Below, piece by piece: positions 24,641-36,137 of a stretch of DNA of 64,000 bases. Numbering within the stretch: the stretch's first letter is position 1; each line of letters begins with the position of its first letter. The notes below the pieces were generated by a model, which was not told the DNA's origin, did no database searches, and saw only the letters and a list, made by a program, of their open reading frames with translations. Origin of the DNA: Eutreptiella sp. 'Long Island Sound 2002' (Eukaryota; Euglenozoa; Euglenophyceae; Eutreptiales; Eutreptiaceae). The DNA lies in assembly GCA_964036045.1 (NCBI GenBank), contig OZ038380.1, positions 186,508,298 through 186,572,297 of the forward strand, given 5' to 3'. The translations under genes were made by a program, and so were the position numbers.

Positions 24641-26090
24641 TCTGATGCACGAACTTGATAGGCTACCCCCTGACTATTGGTTTACCAAGGGCCTCTGATG
24701 CACGAACTTGATAGGCTACCCCCTGACTGTTCATTTACTGGGGGCCTCTGATGCACGAACTTGATAGGCCACCCCCTGACTATTGATTTACCAGGGCCTC
24801 TGATGCACGAACTTGATAGGCTACCCTCTGACTATTGATTTACCACGGGCCTCTGATGCACGAACTTGATAGGCCACGCCCTGATTATTGATTTACCGGG
24901 GGCCTCTGATGCACAAATTTGATAGGCTACCCCCTGATTATGGAGTCAACAAGGGCCTCTGATGCACGAACTTGATAGGCTACCCCCTGACTATTGATCT
25001 ACATGGGGCCTCTGATGCACGAACTTGATAGGCTACCCCCTGATTATTGATTTTCCAGGGGCCTCTGATGCACGAACTTGATAGGCCACCCCCTGACTAT
25101 TGATTTACCAGGGGCCTCTGATGCACGAACTTGATAGGCTACCCCCTGACTGTTCATTTACTGGGGGCCTCTGATGCACGAACTTGATAGGCCACCCCCT
25201 GACTATTCACTTACCAGGGGCCTCTGATGCACGAACTTGATAGGCTACCCCCTGACTGTTCATTTACTGGGGGCCTCCGATGCACGAACTTGATAGGCCA
25301 CCCCCTGACTATTCACTTACCAAGGGCCTCTGATGCACGAACTTGATAGGCTACCCCCTGACTGTTCATTTACTGGGGGCCTCTGATGCATGAACTTGAT
25401 AGGCCACCCCCTGACTATTGATTTACCAGGGCCTCTGATGCACGAACTTGATAGGCTACCCTCTGACTATTGATTTACCACGGGCCTCTGATGCACGAAC
25501 TTGATAGGCCACCCCCTGATTATTGATTTACCGGGGGCCTCTGATGCACGAACTTGATAGGCTACCCCCTGGTTATGGAGTCAACAAGGGCCTCTGATGC
25601 ACGAACTTGATAGGCTACCCCCTGACTATTGATCTACATGGGGCCTCTGATGCACGAACTTGATAGGCTACCCCCTGATTTTTGATTTTCCAGGGGCCTC
25701 TGATGCACGAACTTGATAGGCCACCCCCTGACCATTGATTTACCAGGGGCCTCTGATGCACAAACTTGATAGGCTACCCCCTGACTGTTCATTTACCGGG
25801 GACCTCTGATGCACGAACTTGATAGGCCACCCCCTGATTATTGATTTTCCAGGGGCCTCTGATGCACGAACCTGATAGGCTACCCCCTGACTATTGATTT
25901 ACCGGGGGCCTCTGATGCACGAACTTGATAGGCTACCCCCTGATTATTGATTTACCGGGGGCCTCTGATGCACGAACTTGATAGGCTACCCCCTGATTAT
26001 TGAGTCAACAAGGGCCTCTGATGCACGAACTTGATAGGCTACCCCCTGACTATTGATTCACCCAGGGCCTCTGATGTACGAACTTGATAG
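24641..26090. repeat. 53-bp satellite array (left copy)
   Basis: About 27 head-to-tail 53-bp units of the form CTCTGATGCACGAACTTGAT + AGGCYACCCCCTGAYTATTGA + TTTACCAGGGGC. Unit variants (TTCATTTACTGGG; TGGAGTCAACAAG) recur about every 12 units, suggesting blockwise amplification. The same satellite occurs in opposite orientation at 48,840-50,890, at a similar distance from the other transposon end. Confidence 0.95.
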
Positions 26091-26124
26091 GTTACCGTCT
26101 GACTCATGTATGGCAAGACGTTGC

Positions 26125-26430
26125 CCTCCCCAGCCTTGAAGGATGCGGGGTGATGAGGGGGGGTGGAGGGGGAGGTGAGGGCTGAGCTGGGGGGGAGGGG
26201 AGGGAGAGGAGGGGGGAGGGTTAGGGGGCTTGGGGGGATTGGAGGGGGAATCGGGGGGGGCCCGGGATGGGAGGAGGGTGCGGGGGGGGGGGCGGGGGAG
26301 GAGGATGTTGGAAAAGCTGGAGGGGCGTAGGGGGGAGAGGGGTGGGGGGGCTTGGGGGGGTTGGAGGGGAGGTTTGGGAGGGCCCGGGGGGGGGGCGTAG
26401 GGGGGAGTAAAGCGGTAAAAGGGGGGAACA
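26125..26430. repeat. G-rich polypurine tract
   Basis: About 300 bp almost free of C and poor in T on the + strand, with many G runs of 5-10, so potential G-quadruplex or triplex DNA. The proline-rich minus-strand frames across it are composition artefacts. Confidence 0.85.
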
Positions 26431-29400
26431 CTGGGGCGTCTGATGTACGACGGGCATCAACTCAATTTGTGATTGAATCATGAATCATTCACAGGCCCGC
26501 GCACGACAGGCAAGGGAACGAAACAAATCAATAGCAGAAAGATTGAGCAAGTAAAATGTGCGAATCCAGTACATCATTTTCAAGGATCCACTAGCATTTG
26601 TTCACACATGGGTTAAACGGGAGAAACATATGGGGAGTCAGAATCAGGCTGATGACGACAACGCTAACTGACACTTATAAGCACGTGGGGGTAAACCATA
26701 AAAACTGGCCGGTAACCTGGAAACAAAACTCGCTGGCTGGGATTCGGCCCAGAGGGTGCCGTAGCTTGGTTATCGCCCCCCTGTAGGGGGACCCTCTGGC
26801 ACTCGAGGTTCCCGGGGTGTGACCACACAGGATCCGCACATCTGTGGCGTCACGTACCTTCCCCTAGCCTCGGTAGCTGCCTTACCTGCACTAATTGGCC
26901 AGCGCCGTTTCCCAGGTCCCTTCTGACCTGTTTTTAAGGTCAGGAACAAGGTTCACGCCCACTTACAACGTGGGTTGGGTCTGTATAATTCTCTTGAACC
27001 CATTTGGGTTCAAAATTCGAGTTCCCTTAACCGCACCCACGCAACTAAGAAGCAAACGACGCAAACGCACTGTAGCTGTGGTGTCTTTGTAGCCTGTATC
27101 AGCCATTACTCTCAAGGTTGGACAAAGGAAAAGGGTTCGGTCTGGTCAAACCAGTCAAATCAGACGAAATGGGGTAGATCTGAATAATACTCTTGAGGCT
27201 AAAAAAGGGCGTGTTGTAACAACACCTGCGGTAACAGAAACCAGTACGTGTACCTGCAATCTGTGTCACCTGGTGAAACCAGATGGAAAGTAAGCAATGG
27301 GATCCGGTCAAGATCAGGTCAAATGAGACGAAATAGGGTGCCCTTTGGCTCCAAAAAATGAACAAACACCCCAATAGCGCCAAAGAGAAAGTCACAGGGC
27401 TAGACAAGCGCGTATCAGGTAGGAGGTCAGTAGGAGGTCAAACAGAAGCGTAGACAACAACAACCATGCAAATACAACATGCATGTGTAGCGTAGAAGAA
27501 GAAACATTCGATAGACTGCAGACAATACAATAGACACCCCTGCAACAATAGTCAGTATCAGCAGTCAACTACAACAGAACATACACAGAGCACCATACTG
27601 TATGGTAACATGTGCAGTGGCATTTCAGTTGCCAGGTGCTGTGTTGCTGTCCTGACTGGTATTTGTATCTGCATGTAAAAGAGTATGTACTGGTACGTCA
27701 GCATGGTAAATGATACTGGGTACATACAATACCAAAGTAAACAATAACCAAAACAACACAACCAAAACTGCAGATGAATAGACACTCAGACAAAAAAAAA
27801 TAAGATCTGTCAAAAAAAATTCAATCTCCATGTAGCACTCGGCTGACACCGTTGCTGTCCTGTTCTGCCGGGGGGGGGGGGTAGTGATCAGTTACCACAG
27901 CGTCACGTCTGACGTGTCCACCTGCCCCTATCTACAGGAGCTGCTCTATAATAATATGGTAATCTGTTCTGGCTGGGAACACCCCAAGCCGGCGTTCACA
28001 AGCCAAAAAACTATACAGCAACACAGCGTCAGCAACAGGGAAAGGCAGCCACCTTTCCAGCAAAAACTGGACGCAACAGCGCCAACAACAAGTAAAAGCC
28101 AAACTCATTCACAGCTCAGCATGCAAGCATCCAGCAAGCAACATCATGCAATCACCACAAGCAAGACAATCAGGCCCTACATCAGAGCCACTGGCACAAA
28201 CATTCAAGTCAAGATCCAATACAAGCAATCAAATCAAACCAATCCTTCAGGTAACAAATGACAAGCTCAAGTAAATCAATGATGGGAGGGTACAAGGAAA
28301 AAAAACTTCAGCTCCTGTATGAAATCAGGGCTGCATTATTGATAGTAGACGGACCGCAAAACACGCAGGGCCCGTCTGCAAGCAAGCATGCAAGCAATTC
28401 ATCAGCATCTCACATCAAATCAGTGATTCAACCTTAAACACGAAGTAAAAATAAAATCAGACAAGACAAAACAGATAAACAAACAGCCAACCAAAATCGC
28501 TGACAAAAGTATCCTACCCTCCAGCCTGCACTCTACTACCCTGCAGAACCTTGTAAAGGTTTAAGATTTTGATGCTTCCTCGTTTGGTTCTCCGCCTCAG
28601 AGACTCCGTCCGCAGGTTCTCCCTCGATGCTCAAAACAGGCGAAATTCACCGGTTCCGATCGGCAGCGGACGCTGTTCACGCATTCAGGCGACAGGTGCC
28701 AAGAGAAGGGCTGAGGCATTCACAGAGTAGCAATGCCTTTAACAGTACTGCTCTCTGTGGCACCAACAAAAAGTAACACACCACAAAGCGATCAGAAAAA
28801 TTAATACTAATAATCGCAACAGTCGAAATTCTCTGGAACACCCAACATTTAGCTGCAGCTTGTATATCTCCTCCGGCTTGTCGGTGGGCCGTTCTTGTCG
28901 TCAAGGCTTTGACGGGCGAACTCAGCGGCGATAACTTCAGCGGCGCCAAGGTTGTTGATCATCGTGTAGCCTCTTTGCAACACTGACCAGTGCCGCTAAT
29001 GACGGCGGCCACAACACTGCTCATGGTGGTGATGGCGGCGCTGTTGTTTGCCGCTGCGCGCAGCGCTGGAGGTTCGCTACGGCGCCGTTGTGGATGGAAT
29101 CTTAACGGCGACCATGGGCAGCATCGATCCTGCGAAACAAACCTATTGTGACAGCGTTCACAGCCGCTTCGTCGCTGGCTTCCAAAGCAGTTCCTCCGTG
29201 GCGGTGTCATCAGCTCCATCTGCGGGAATCAAAGCACTGATAACGCATCGCTCAACGGCATCGCTGGCGGTCAGACGACATAACATGTTGATGCCGTTGT
29301 TCCGGATTGGGCTGGCAGCTGTCAATAGGTCCAGAGCTCGACAGAGTTCTTCGGCAGCTTCGGCGATGCACTTGACCTTGGAGATGGAAATGTCGTACAG

Positions 29401-30108
29401 CTTTTAGATTGTAATAAGTTTTGTGAAAACTTATCGGTGTCTATCTCTGATTCCCATTGATCCCCAAGGCATGCAGCAAATCAATCAACTCCAAACATTG
29501 ATCACTGCCAAGTGATCTAAAAGCATGCCTGTTTGAAAAATAAATACAGCATGCCGAAAAATGAATTCAAGCACTCAGATCTACAATAAAAACAATAATA
29601 AAAAATAGTTAAATGAGAAAATGATGCGCTGTAGAAAACAGTTACTTCAGTTGCATAATGGCAACTCTCTGCGCAGGCGATCATTGTGCCAGAATAATAC
29701 AAATACTATTTGACATGATATCTACTACTGATTGACTCTCTAATCATTTGTTATCTAACAATTTCATTGATGTCAGATTTCTGGGGGTGCACTCCCCCAC
29801 CGAGAGTTCAAATATATGTGATTCTGAGGGGGTCCCTGCAGTCCCATTACATTCACCGCGCAGAGAAAGGAACAGAATGCAATGGAGCCTGGCCTTTCAA
29901 TATTATATCTGGGTCCGGGAACCGGTATCAAGGGTAAAATTTGCCAAGCAAACAGCAGTCTGCTGACCCCCCCGCCGTAGAAGAAAATCGCGGAGCCTGC
30001 AATGCGTAGGTTCAGATCTCAGTCTTGGTCCGGCGATGCGCTCTGCCACTACACACGCCATCATCTCACTGCCGAAACCACTTCACAATGCAAGCACTAG
30101 AAAAACTT
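26431..30108. other. Internal MULE region without recognised genes
   Basis: 3.7 kb between the transposase gene's upstream satellite and the end of the SET-containing gene. It holds a strong hairpin at 26,749-26,799, imperfect duplications around 27,130-27,330 (GTCAAATSAGACGAAATRGGG) and a GC-rich stretch at 28,880-29,260 with opposed short frames. None has recognisable domains. It should contain the transposase promoter and the 3' end of the Ulp/SET gene. Confidence 0.5.
26749..26799. other. Nested inverted repeat (hairpin)
   Basis: Outer stem CCAGAGGGT (26,749-26,757) with ACCCTCTGG (26,791-26,799); inner stem CCCCCT (26,777-26,782) with AGGGGG (26,785-26,790); an 18-nt one-sided bulge separates them. 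Function unknown. Confidence 0.55.
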
Positions 30109-32657
30109 CTAGCGCTTCCAACTAGGGTTACCGGAACCCTCGCGCGAGCCCCCCCACTGATCCTCCAACCCAATGGCGGTCTCATCGGGGAGATAGACCA
30201 CCCATGCAACTTGGGTGGTTCCCCCCTTTTCGGTTGCCCGCTCCACCTGCCGAAAGTTCCTACCCCCTGCAAGCCGCTTCTGATTGACGTTCGGGACCCA
30301 GAAGGCTTCAAAACTGCTGAGTCGGCCCTTGGAGTCGGGCCGACAGAAGGTGAAAGGGGGGGTGCACTGGTCGGAGTCGACCAGAGCGAGGGGGAGATAG
30401 GGGACGGCCTTTTCTGGTGGCAGGAGCCACTGCGTGGGATTGCCCTTGCTGAGCATCTCCTCCACCTCAGCCTTCGCCTTCCGAACGGGGACAGACCTCT
30501 TCATCTGCCATTTCCCCCCCCAAACAACAAACTTGGACAGAGTTGTCCAACAAAAACTTGGATCCCGAACGTCAAACTGCTGCCTCAAACCTGCTCCCTG
30601 CACCGGCAACGACCCCCTACGAATGAACTCTTTAAATAAATTTGCCGTTGCAAACGCGCAACGGTACGGACCCCCATCGACACGAGCCCTCTTTGCCTTG
30701 GGCTCGTCAGGCTCAACGCCGCAGGGGGGGCTGACGGTCGAGCTCTTTCCCCAATGCTCGATCCGCGACTGCAGATCAGGCATCTTAGCCAGCGCCCTGT
30801 CCACCACCACCTGACAGATCCGCCTGATCCTCGGCGAATCCAAGCCTCCAGCTTCCCAGACCAGCAGAAAACAGCTGGACTTGCCCCTCGAATCCTTGCT
30901 GCACTCGGCAATGACGGAGATGCAGTGGCCCATCCCTCCCCCAGTCCCTCCACCGCCGTCGACGAGCTTAATGGCATGTCCATTAACCCTGCAAAGGACA
31001 TGCCCATACACCCTGTCCTTCACCCTCTCGTACACGGACTTGTCCTGGGTCTTGATCGTTTTTTTGCCAGGCGGAGCTACCAGGTGCTCCGCCCGCCACT
31101 CAGCCCAATCCAGCGTCGCCCCCCACCGGCTGTCGACACCCATAGCCCTCTCTGCCCGGACAAAACATGTCTTCGGGCGGATACCATGCCCTGCAGCTTG
31201 GTATTCCGCATCATACCCCCTGAGGTCGATTCCGACCTGCAGCCACTGACCCGTCTGGCCGTACACGTCCTTCCTATTCTGCACCGAAATCACCTCCCAC
31301 TTACCACCCACAAACACCATTTCTACGACACCCCCAGGAGCAGCCCCCTCGAACTCGTAACAAAACCAGGGAGGGTAAACGCCTGCAAGTTGCGACCCAG
31401 CCGTGATGAAGTCGCCCCCCAAAGAATTCTGGTCAGCCCAGACCGTGGTCAACGGCCTGACGAACCTCCCCTTCCGCCAGTCCATCTTGAAACAACAGGT
31501 CCGGCTTTCAACCTGTGTCAAGTGCCCCCCGATCTCGGACCACAGCAGACGCACCCTGTCCCCCTTCCTGACAATAAACTGCCCCCCATCAACATGGGTC
31601 ACGGTGGCCTGGCTGGCGTAGGTCACCTTCGAAGAAAAATACTGGCGACCCACCAGGGACCCGTCATCAGCATACAGTTGCCCTGCAGGCAGGGCAGAGG
31701 CGCTGGGAAGAATGTTCTGGGTGGTTAGAACTGGCTGGTTGGAACCTTCTGCAGCAGGTTCATCAGGGTCAGCAGCATCAGCAGGTGGAGGCGAAGGGGG
31801 CAACGGGTAATTTACGCCATAGAACATGGCCAGCTCGGTACCCGCCTTCACCTCCCGCCGGGTCCAAACCCTGGGGGTACCGTCATCCAGGTGGATGATC
31901 ACGTCGCAATCCTCCAGGCGAGGGCGAGCGTTCATACGGCTAAAAATATTCCCCTATTTACCCCCGTCCACCCAAACCCCCCTCCCAGTCTTTGAATCTG
32001 CCCCCCCGCCCTTGAAGCACAAAACCTTATCCCCCCTACCCGTCAGGCAATCCGGTGCCGTCCCTTCAATCCTTTCCCCCTTGTACTCCCCCAGGCAGGT
32101 GTCCGCCGCAATATGCACCTTCGTTTTCACCCCCCGGCCTTCCCCAATCGTGGACTCCACGATCTGGGGGTGCTTCCCCATAACAAAATGCGGCCGCTCC
32201 ACCACCGCCCGTTGCCCCTCCTCCTCCCCCGCCCCCGTGTCCGTGGCTCGGCGTTTTTGACCCCTCGTTGTTACCCCCTCCGGTTGCTTGGCCTCCGCCG
32301 CCCCCGTGTCCCTCTGTCGGCGTTTCGTTGTGCTTCGGCTCCTCGTTGTGACACCCTCCGGTTGCTTGGCAACCCCCCCGCCCCCCGCTTCTGCCCCCTT
32401 CCGCCCACCCTCCGCCTCCGCAGTCTCGGTGTCCTTCTCCTTCCCCTTCTCCTCCTCCATTTTCTTTGCCTCCTCCTCCTCCTCCTCCTCCTCCATCAAC
32501 ACGTCGGTCGGGGTTGGGCTGACCACCGGCGACTGGGGCCCGGGGCTGGGCGAGCCTTCTCCAAGAAGCTGGCGTTCAGGACTTGGGCTTGGGCTTCCCT
32601 CCTTCTCATAAGCCCACTTCTCCGCGGGCTCCTCTCCCCTTTCCCTCTTGCCGAGAA
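30109..32657 (-). CDS. SET-domain exon(s) of the J/Ulp1/SET gene, with an in-frame TAG
   Basis: The exon starts after a strong 3' splice site (TGTTTGTATTCAG) at 32,657, in the phase required by the upstream exon ending at 48,614. It encodes a Ser/Pro- and Glu-rich region with basic KRRQR and KRR motifs, then a SET domain: IVESTIGEGRGVKTKVHIAA and LGEYKGE form the N-terminal SET strands, and GNIFSRMNARP then TPRVWTRREVKAGTELAMFYG form the N-containing motif and the C-terminal Y motif. One TAG (31,954-31,956) interrupts between GVWVDGGK and GNIFSRM while the frame stays open on both sides. After SET come about 560 residues of an unrecognised conserved-looking region (WSEIGGHLTQVESRTCCFKM, PPWFCYEFEG), ending at a stop at 30,109. 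By family the SET domain would methylate protein lysines. The TAG makes it a broken gene, a readthrough site or a sequencing error. Confidence 0.72.
31954..31956 (-). other. In-frame TAG inside the SET domain
   Basis: Codon order is GGT AAA TAG GGG AAT ATT. Motifs on both sides belong to one SET domain, and no phase-compatible splice pair removes the codon. A GT..AG pair of 22 nt spans it but would shift the frame into a TGA. Confidence 0.8.
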
Positions 32658-32740
32658 CTGAATACAAACAGCAAGGATCAGAGTTAAATTCTCAAGAAGC
32701 ACAGCAGCAGAAGAAAACACTTACGCATGCAATTACATAC
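32658..32740 (-). other. Remaining native intron of the J/Ulp1/SET gene (3' portion)
   Basis: Between the SET exon's 3' splice site and the retrotransposon insertion. Without the insertion the intron would be about 85 bp and start GTATGTAA, a strong donor. Confidence 0.7.
32737..32740. repeat. Left 4-bp target duplication (ATAC) of the gypsy-type element
   Basis: Matches 48,610-48,613. On the minus strand it is GTAT, the first four bases of the interrupted intron. Confidence 0.85.
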
Positions 32741-35686
32741 TGAAGCGGTACCCAGAACCCCATGGCCAGGTTACGGCATACAACCGGTCTCCGGTCCACT
32801 AACCCCATGCACGGCGTGTTCCGTGCCGTGAAGCCCCGCATCGGCAACCGATGCACCGCCAGCGGAGATTTGTGTATCAGAATATCAGGAATCAACAGGG
32901 TTTTATTTTCATATTGTTTCCGTCAATTTTTACGCTTCCGTTCCGATACTCACTATTTTGACTGCTGGCGGTTGGTTCGCGACTTTACCGTAACCGCCAG
33001 TTTAACTGTTTATAATGGAAATTTTAACGCTATCCGTCACGAAGGCTCCAAAGTCGCCAGGAACTGCATGGATGCTTCCGCAATTTTCATAATTAATACT
33101 CGCAACCTTAATCCGAATTTTTCAGGATGTCGAAATCGGATTTTGGACTTCGACATCCCCGCACTTGATTTGACCTCTTTCGAGTGGACCTACGTGCTTC
33201 CGTATGCACGAATCAACTTCCCTTTTATCCTGCCCTCCATTTGTCTTAAAGATATGGGCAAAACAAAGTTGATTCGTGAGGCCACTTGTGAAGGTCATAT
33301 CTCGTGCCGCTTGCGAGTATTGACGATAAGGAAACGTGGGATGTATTCACAATACTCCCGACGTAATTTAGGAAGCATTATATGCCTTGCGTTTCCACAC
33401 GTGCGCGCTAGTGTAATGGATCATGGTCAAGAGGGTAGAGTTTGCGTTATAACTCTTTGGCCATGACATTGCGTGTGTTAAGATAACTTTCGAGTGTAGC
33501 GCGCAAGTGTTGGTGTTGCATAGGAACTCTCCTTGAGTTCCTATGAGCGATTGACACAAAGTTACGCCCTTGGAGGGGCATGACATATCGTGGTGGGAGC
33601 CACCTTTTTAGGCAATATGGAGTATGTGCCTTGTGTTGTGTTGCGTGCCCATTTGGCGGGTCCATTACTCCAAGCCAAGCCCGCCAATGGACCTCATATT
33701 GTGCAAGCCCCTTCTCCATACTCCCTACGGTCAATTGCAAGCCTAACCTTCGTGAAGGGAAGCTTGTGTGGTGAACCCGAAGCGATGCGTTGGGAGCAAG
33801 GTGTGTATTTTGGAATTTTCCATATTTTCATGTGCCCACTTGGGAAGCAGCGCTCGTAACCTTTCAAGGCGCCCCAAGTGGAGCACATATGTGGGATCGA
33901 AGGTCATTGGTGTCAAGTCATGGTGTTTAGAAGGATTAAGTGATTGCACGATCCAAGCCAAAGATATTATAATATAATTGTGCACCTTTCAATGCACTTT
34001 TGTGTGTCTTTGTGCCAATTTTGCCGTTTTTGGCCCGTCATGATGTCAAGTGGCTACCTTGTATTTCAACGTTGCGCTCAATTGACATCATGACCCAAGT
34101 ATGATCTGAGGGTACGTACTTCGGTGCCCAACATATCTTGGACCCGGCGAATAACTCCTCTTAGGCTTGGCATACCGTGGCCGCCATGTTGGCGATTTGG
34201 GACTATCCCAAATCATGGGCTCACTTGGCGACCCTGCCATTCCCAATATTGGAGGAGTTGGGCGACGCCCAAAAGATATGTTGGACCAACATGACTTGAT
34301 ACCAATCCTATGGCACACTCCGGTCCGAGTCGGGCATGTGCCTCATTTGCCCCAACCATGAGTGTGCGCATTTTTGGCCATTTTGAGCATTTTTCCACTT
34401 TTGCTGCCCGCCGTGCACTATGTTCTAACCCTCGTGCACGCCGGACGCATGGACCAATGGACCATATATGACATGGGTGTTATGGGTAATGGTCCCCATG
34501 GTCCATGCACCACGTGGGCGAAGCGGAGCCGCCTTCGTCAAGGCGCTAGGCCAAATTGAGTATGGGCAATTTTGCCATTTTTGCATTTGTGGACCCAATC
34601 GGGATCGTCACCACGCCGAGTGGCATGGAGATCTTTGGGAGCCAAGGGCATGGGAGTCTCCGTTGGACTCCCGGTGGATTGCGTATGGAGTGACGGATCC
34701 GATCTCCAAGCCGGCGTGGAGATATGCTATTGGGAGCACACCGAATTTTGGCTCATTTCAAGCAGCCAAAATGACCCAATTTTGGGACCCCAATTTCCCC
34801 CTTCCGTGTGGTCAATTGGCGGCCCCATTTCTCTAAGCCCATAGGGAGCCCGGACCTAAATCCAAGTTGTACACTCAGATATAAGTCCTAGGTCCTGCCT
34901 CCTACCCTGTGAGCCATTGGCCTCACCTTGGCCGAGCAAGCCGCGCGTGGGAATGACGCCAATTTTGGTGATTTTGGCATCATGACCCCACTTGACTCAT
35001 CCGTGTTGCCCTGATGCCGGGACCTCAAAGGGAACCAGGTTGGGTGAGGGCTCCAGGGAGTTCGTACTCGAAGGGCATAGGGTCGGTTGCCTCGTCCCTA
35101 CCTCTGGCTGGTCCGGATGAGGGGTCAATTTTGGGGATTTTTGAGTTAATTTCAGTTTGGGCTGAAACAGCCCATTTTCAGCTACCAACTCCTGGGTGAT
35201 AATGGCGGGGCCATATCTCTGGCTCAGAGAGGAGTTGGGACCTGCCGTTAAGGGAGCATAGGGAGCCACTGTCGGTTGGCCTTGGAGCACATTGGTTTCC
35301 AGGAACTCGCCTGTGGCTGTGCGGGACACCTCTCCCATTGGCAGGGTTTCAGGGTCCGGACTGAGCAGGGCATGGGTTGTGTTTGAGCCCCCGCCCCTGC
35401 CAGCCACTGAGAGGGTCGGACCTGGGATTGGGATATGAGTTGGGACTGAGTGTCTATTGTCCCTTGATGCCCTTACCCCAGTCCAGTCTTAACCCCATGT
35501 GTACATATCCTGATGTGTTGCTGTACATACTTTCGTTCCCTCTTTGCAGAGTGGCAAGGATTCTGAAACGCTTTGTCACATGACACAGGCGTATTGATGC
35601 CCTTGTGAGCGTAGTGCCTTGCCTGCCTGCTCACCTGTGCGTGTCACCGCAGCGTCCCGTGGCCGGCCCCCCACGGGAACGCGTCA
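32741..35686 (+). repeat. Left LTR of the gypsy-type element
   Basis: 2,946 bp, same length as the right LTR. Includes a 234-codon open frame (32,762-33,466) and several short palindromes (GGGCGACGCCC, TTGGACCAA). Unusually long for an LTR. Confidence 0.95.
32762..33466 (+). CDS. Open frame inside the LTR, unknown
   Basis: 234 codons from an ATG 21 nt inside the LTR; the copy in the right LTR (45,685-46,389) keeps the frame with one amino-acid difference (L to F). The product is cysteine- and arginine-containing with no domain I recognise. Frame conservation is weakly informative because the LTRs are nearly identical. It could be chance in U3. Confidence 0.2.
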   Translation: MARLRHTTGLRSTNPMHGVFRAVKPRIGNRCTASGDLCIRISGINRVLFSYCFRQFLRFRSDTHYFDCWRLVRDFTVTASLTVYNGNFNAIRHEGSKVARNCMDASAIFIINTRNLNPNFSGCRNRILDFDIPALDLTSFEWTYVLPYARINFPFILPSICLKDMGKTKLIREATCEGHISCRLRVLTIRKRGMYSQYSRRNLGSIICLAFPHVRASVMDHGQEGRVCVITLWP

Positions 35687-36137
35687 AAAGCGTTTCACCG
35701 CCGCGGGGTTACCCAACCCTCGCGTGCCACTCGGGGCCACCAACCCCGAGCAGCGCGTCGCAGCAGCGCGGCGCAGCTCGCAGCTCGCAGCGCAGCGCAG
35801 CGTCTCGCAGCGCAGCGCAGCAGCTCGCAGCGCCACTCAGCGACAGCGCCGAGTTCGTCAAGGAGCCCGCAGCGCCGTCCAGAGCATCGTCCTGACCGCG
35901 CAGCGCCCGCGAAAGAGGTGCACAGACCAGGACTCCTGCATCAGCCCCATCGGCCGACCCGGAGTCCCAACGGCCGACCAGCAAGGCCGCGTCAACCACC
36001 TCCACAACCACCGGCTGACCAGCACCAGCCGCACTTCCAATCCAGTGCTGCAGCACCCTCCTCAACAACCACAACCAGTTCGTTGAGTTGAACGAGTGCA
36101 CATCGAGGGCTTCAAGATCATCTACGCCCCCGCTGCC
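35687..36137 (+). other. Retrotransposon leader between left LTR and gag
   Basis: Starts AAAGCGTTTCACC. It includes a run of CGCAGCGCAG/CTCGCAGCG repeats (35,765-35,835) likely to fold strongly and a frame leading into gag from a GTG at 36,096. No clear tRNA-complementary primer site was seen. Confidence 0.6.

Noticed and set aside
26039-26481. Proline-rich proteins on the minus strand
   Set aside because: Composition artefact of the G-rich tract.
30754-31728. 324-residue plus-strand frame opposite the SET gene
   Set aside because: Antisense shadow. Only the minus strand shows SET motifs and splice signals.
31935-31962. 22-nt GT-AG mini-intron spanning the SET-domain TAG
   Set aside because: Removing 22 nt shifts the frame into an immediate TGA and loses the GNIFSRMN motif.
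35687-35720. Standard tRNA primer-binding site after the left LTR
   Set aside because: No TGG-starting tRNA-like sequence at the expected position in either LTR element. The priming mode is left open.
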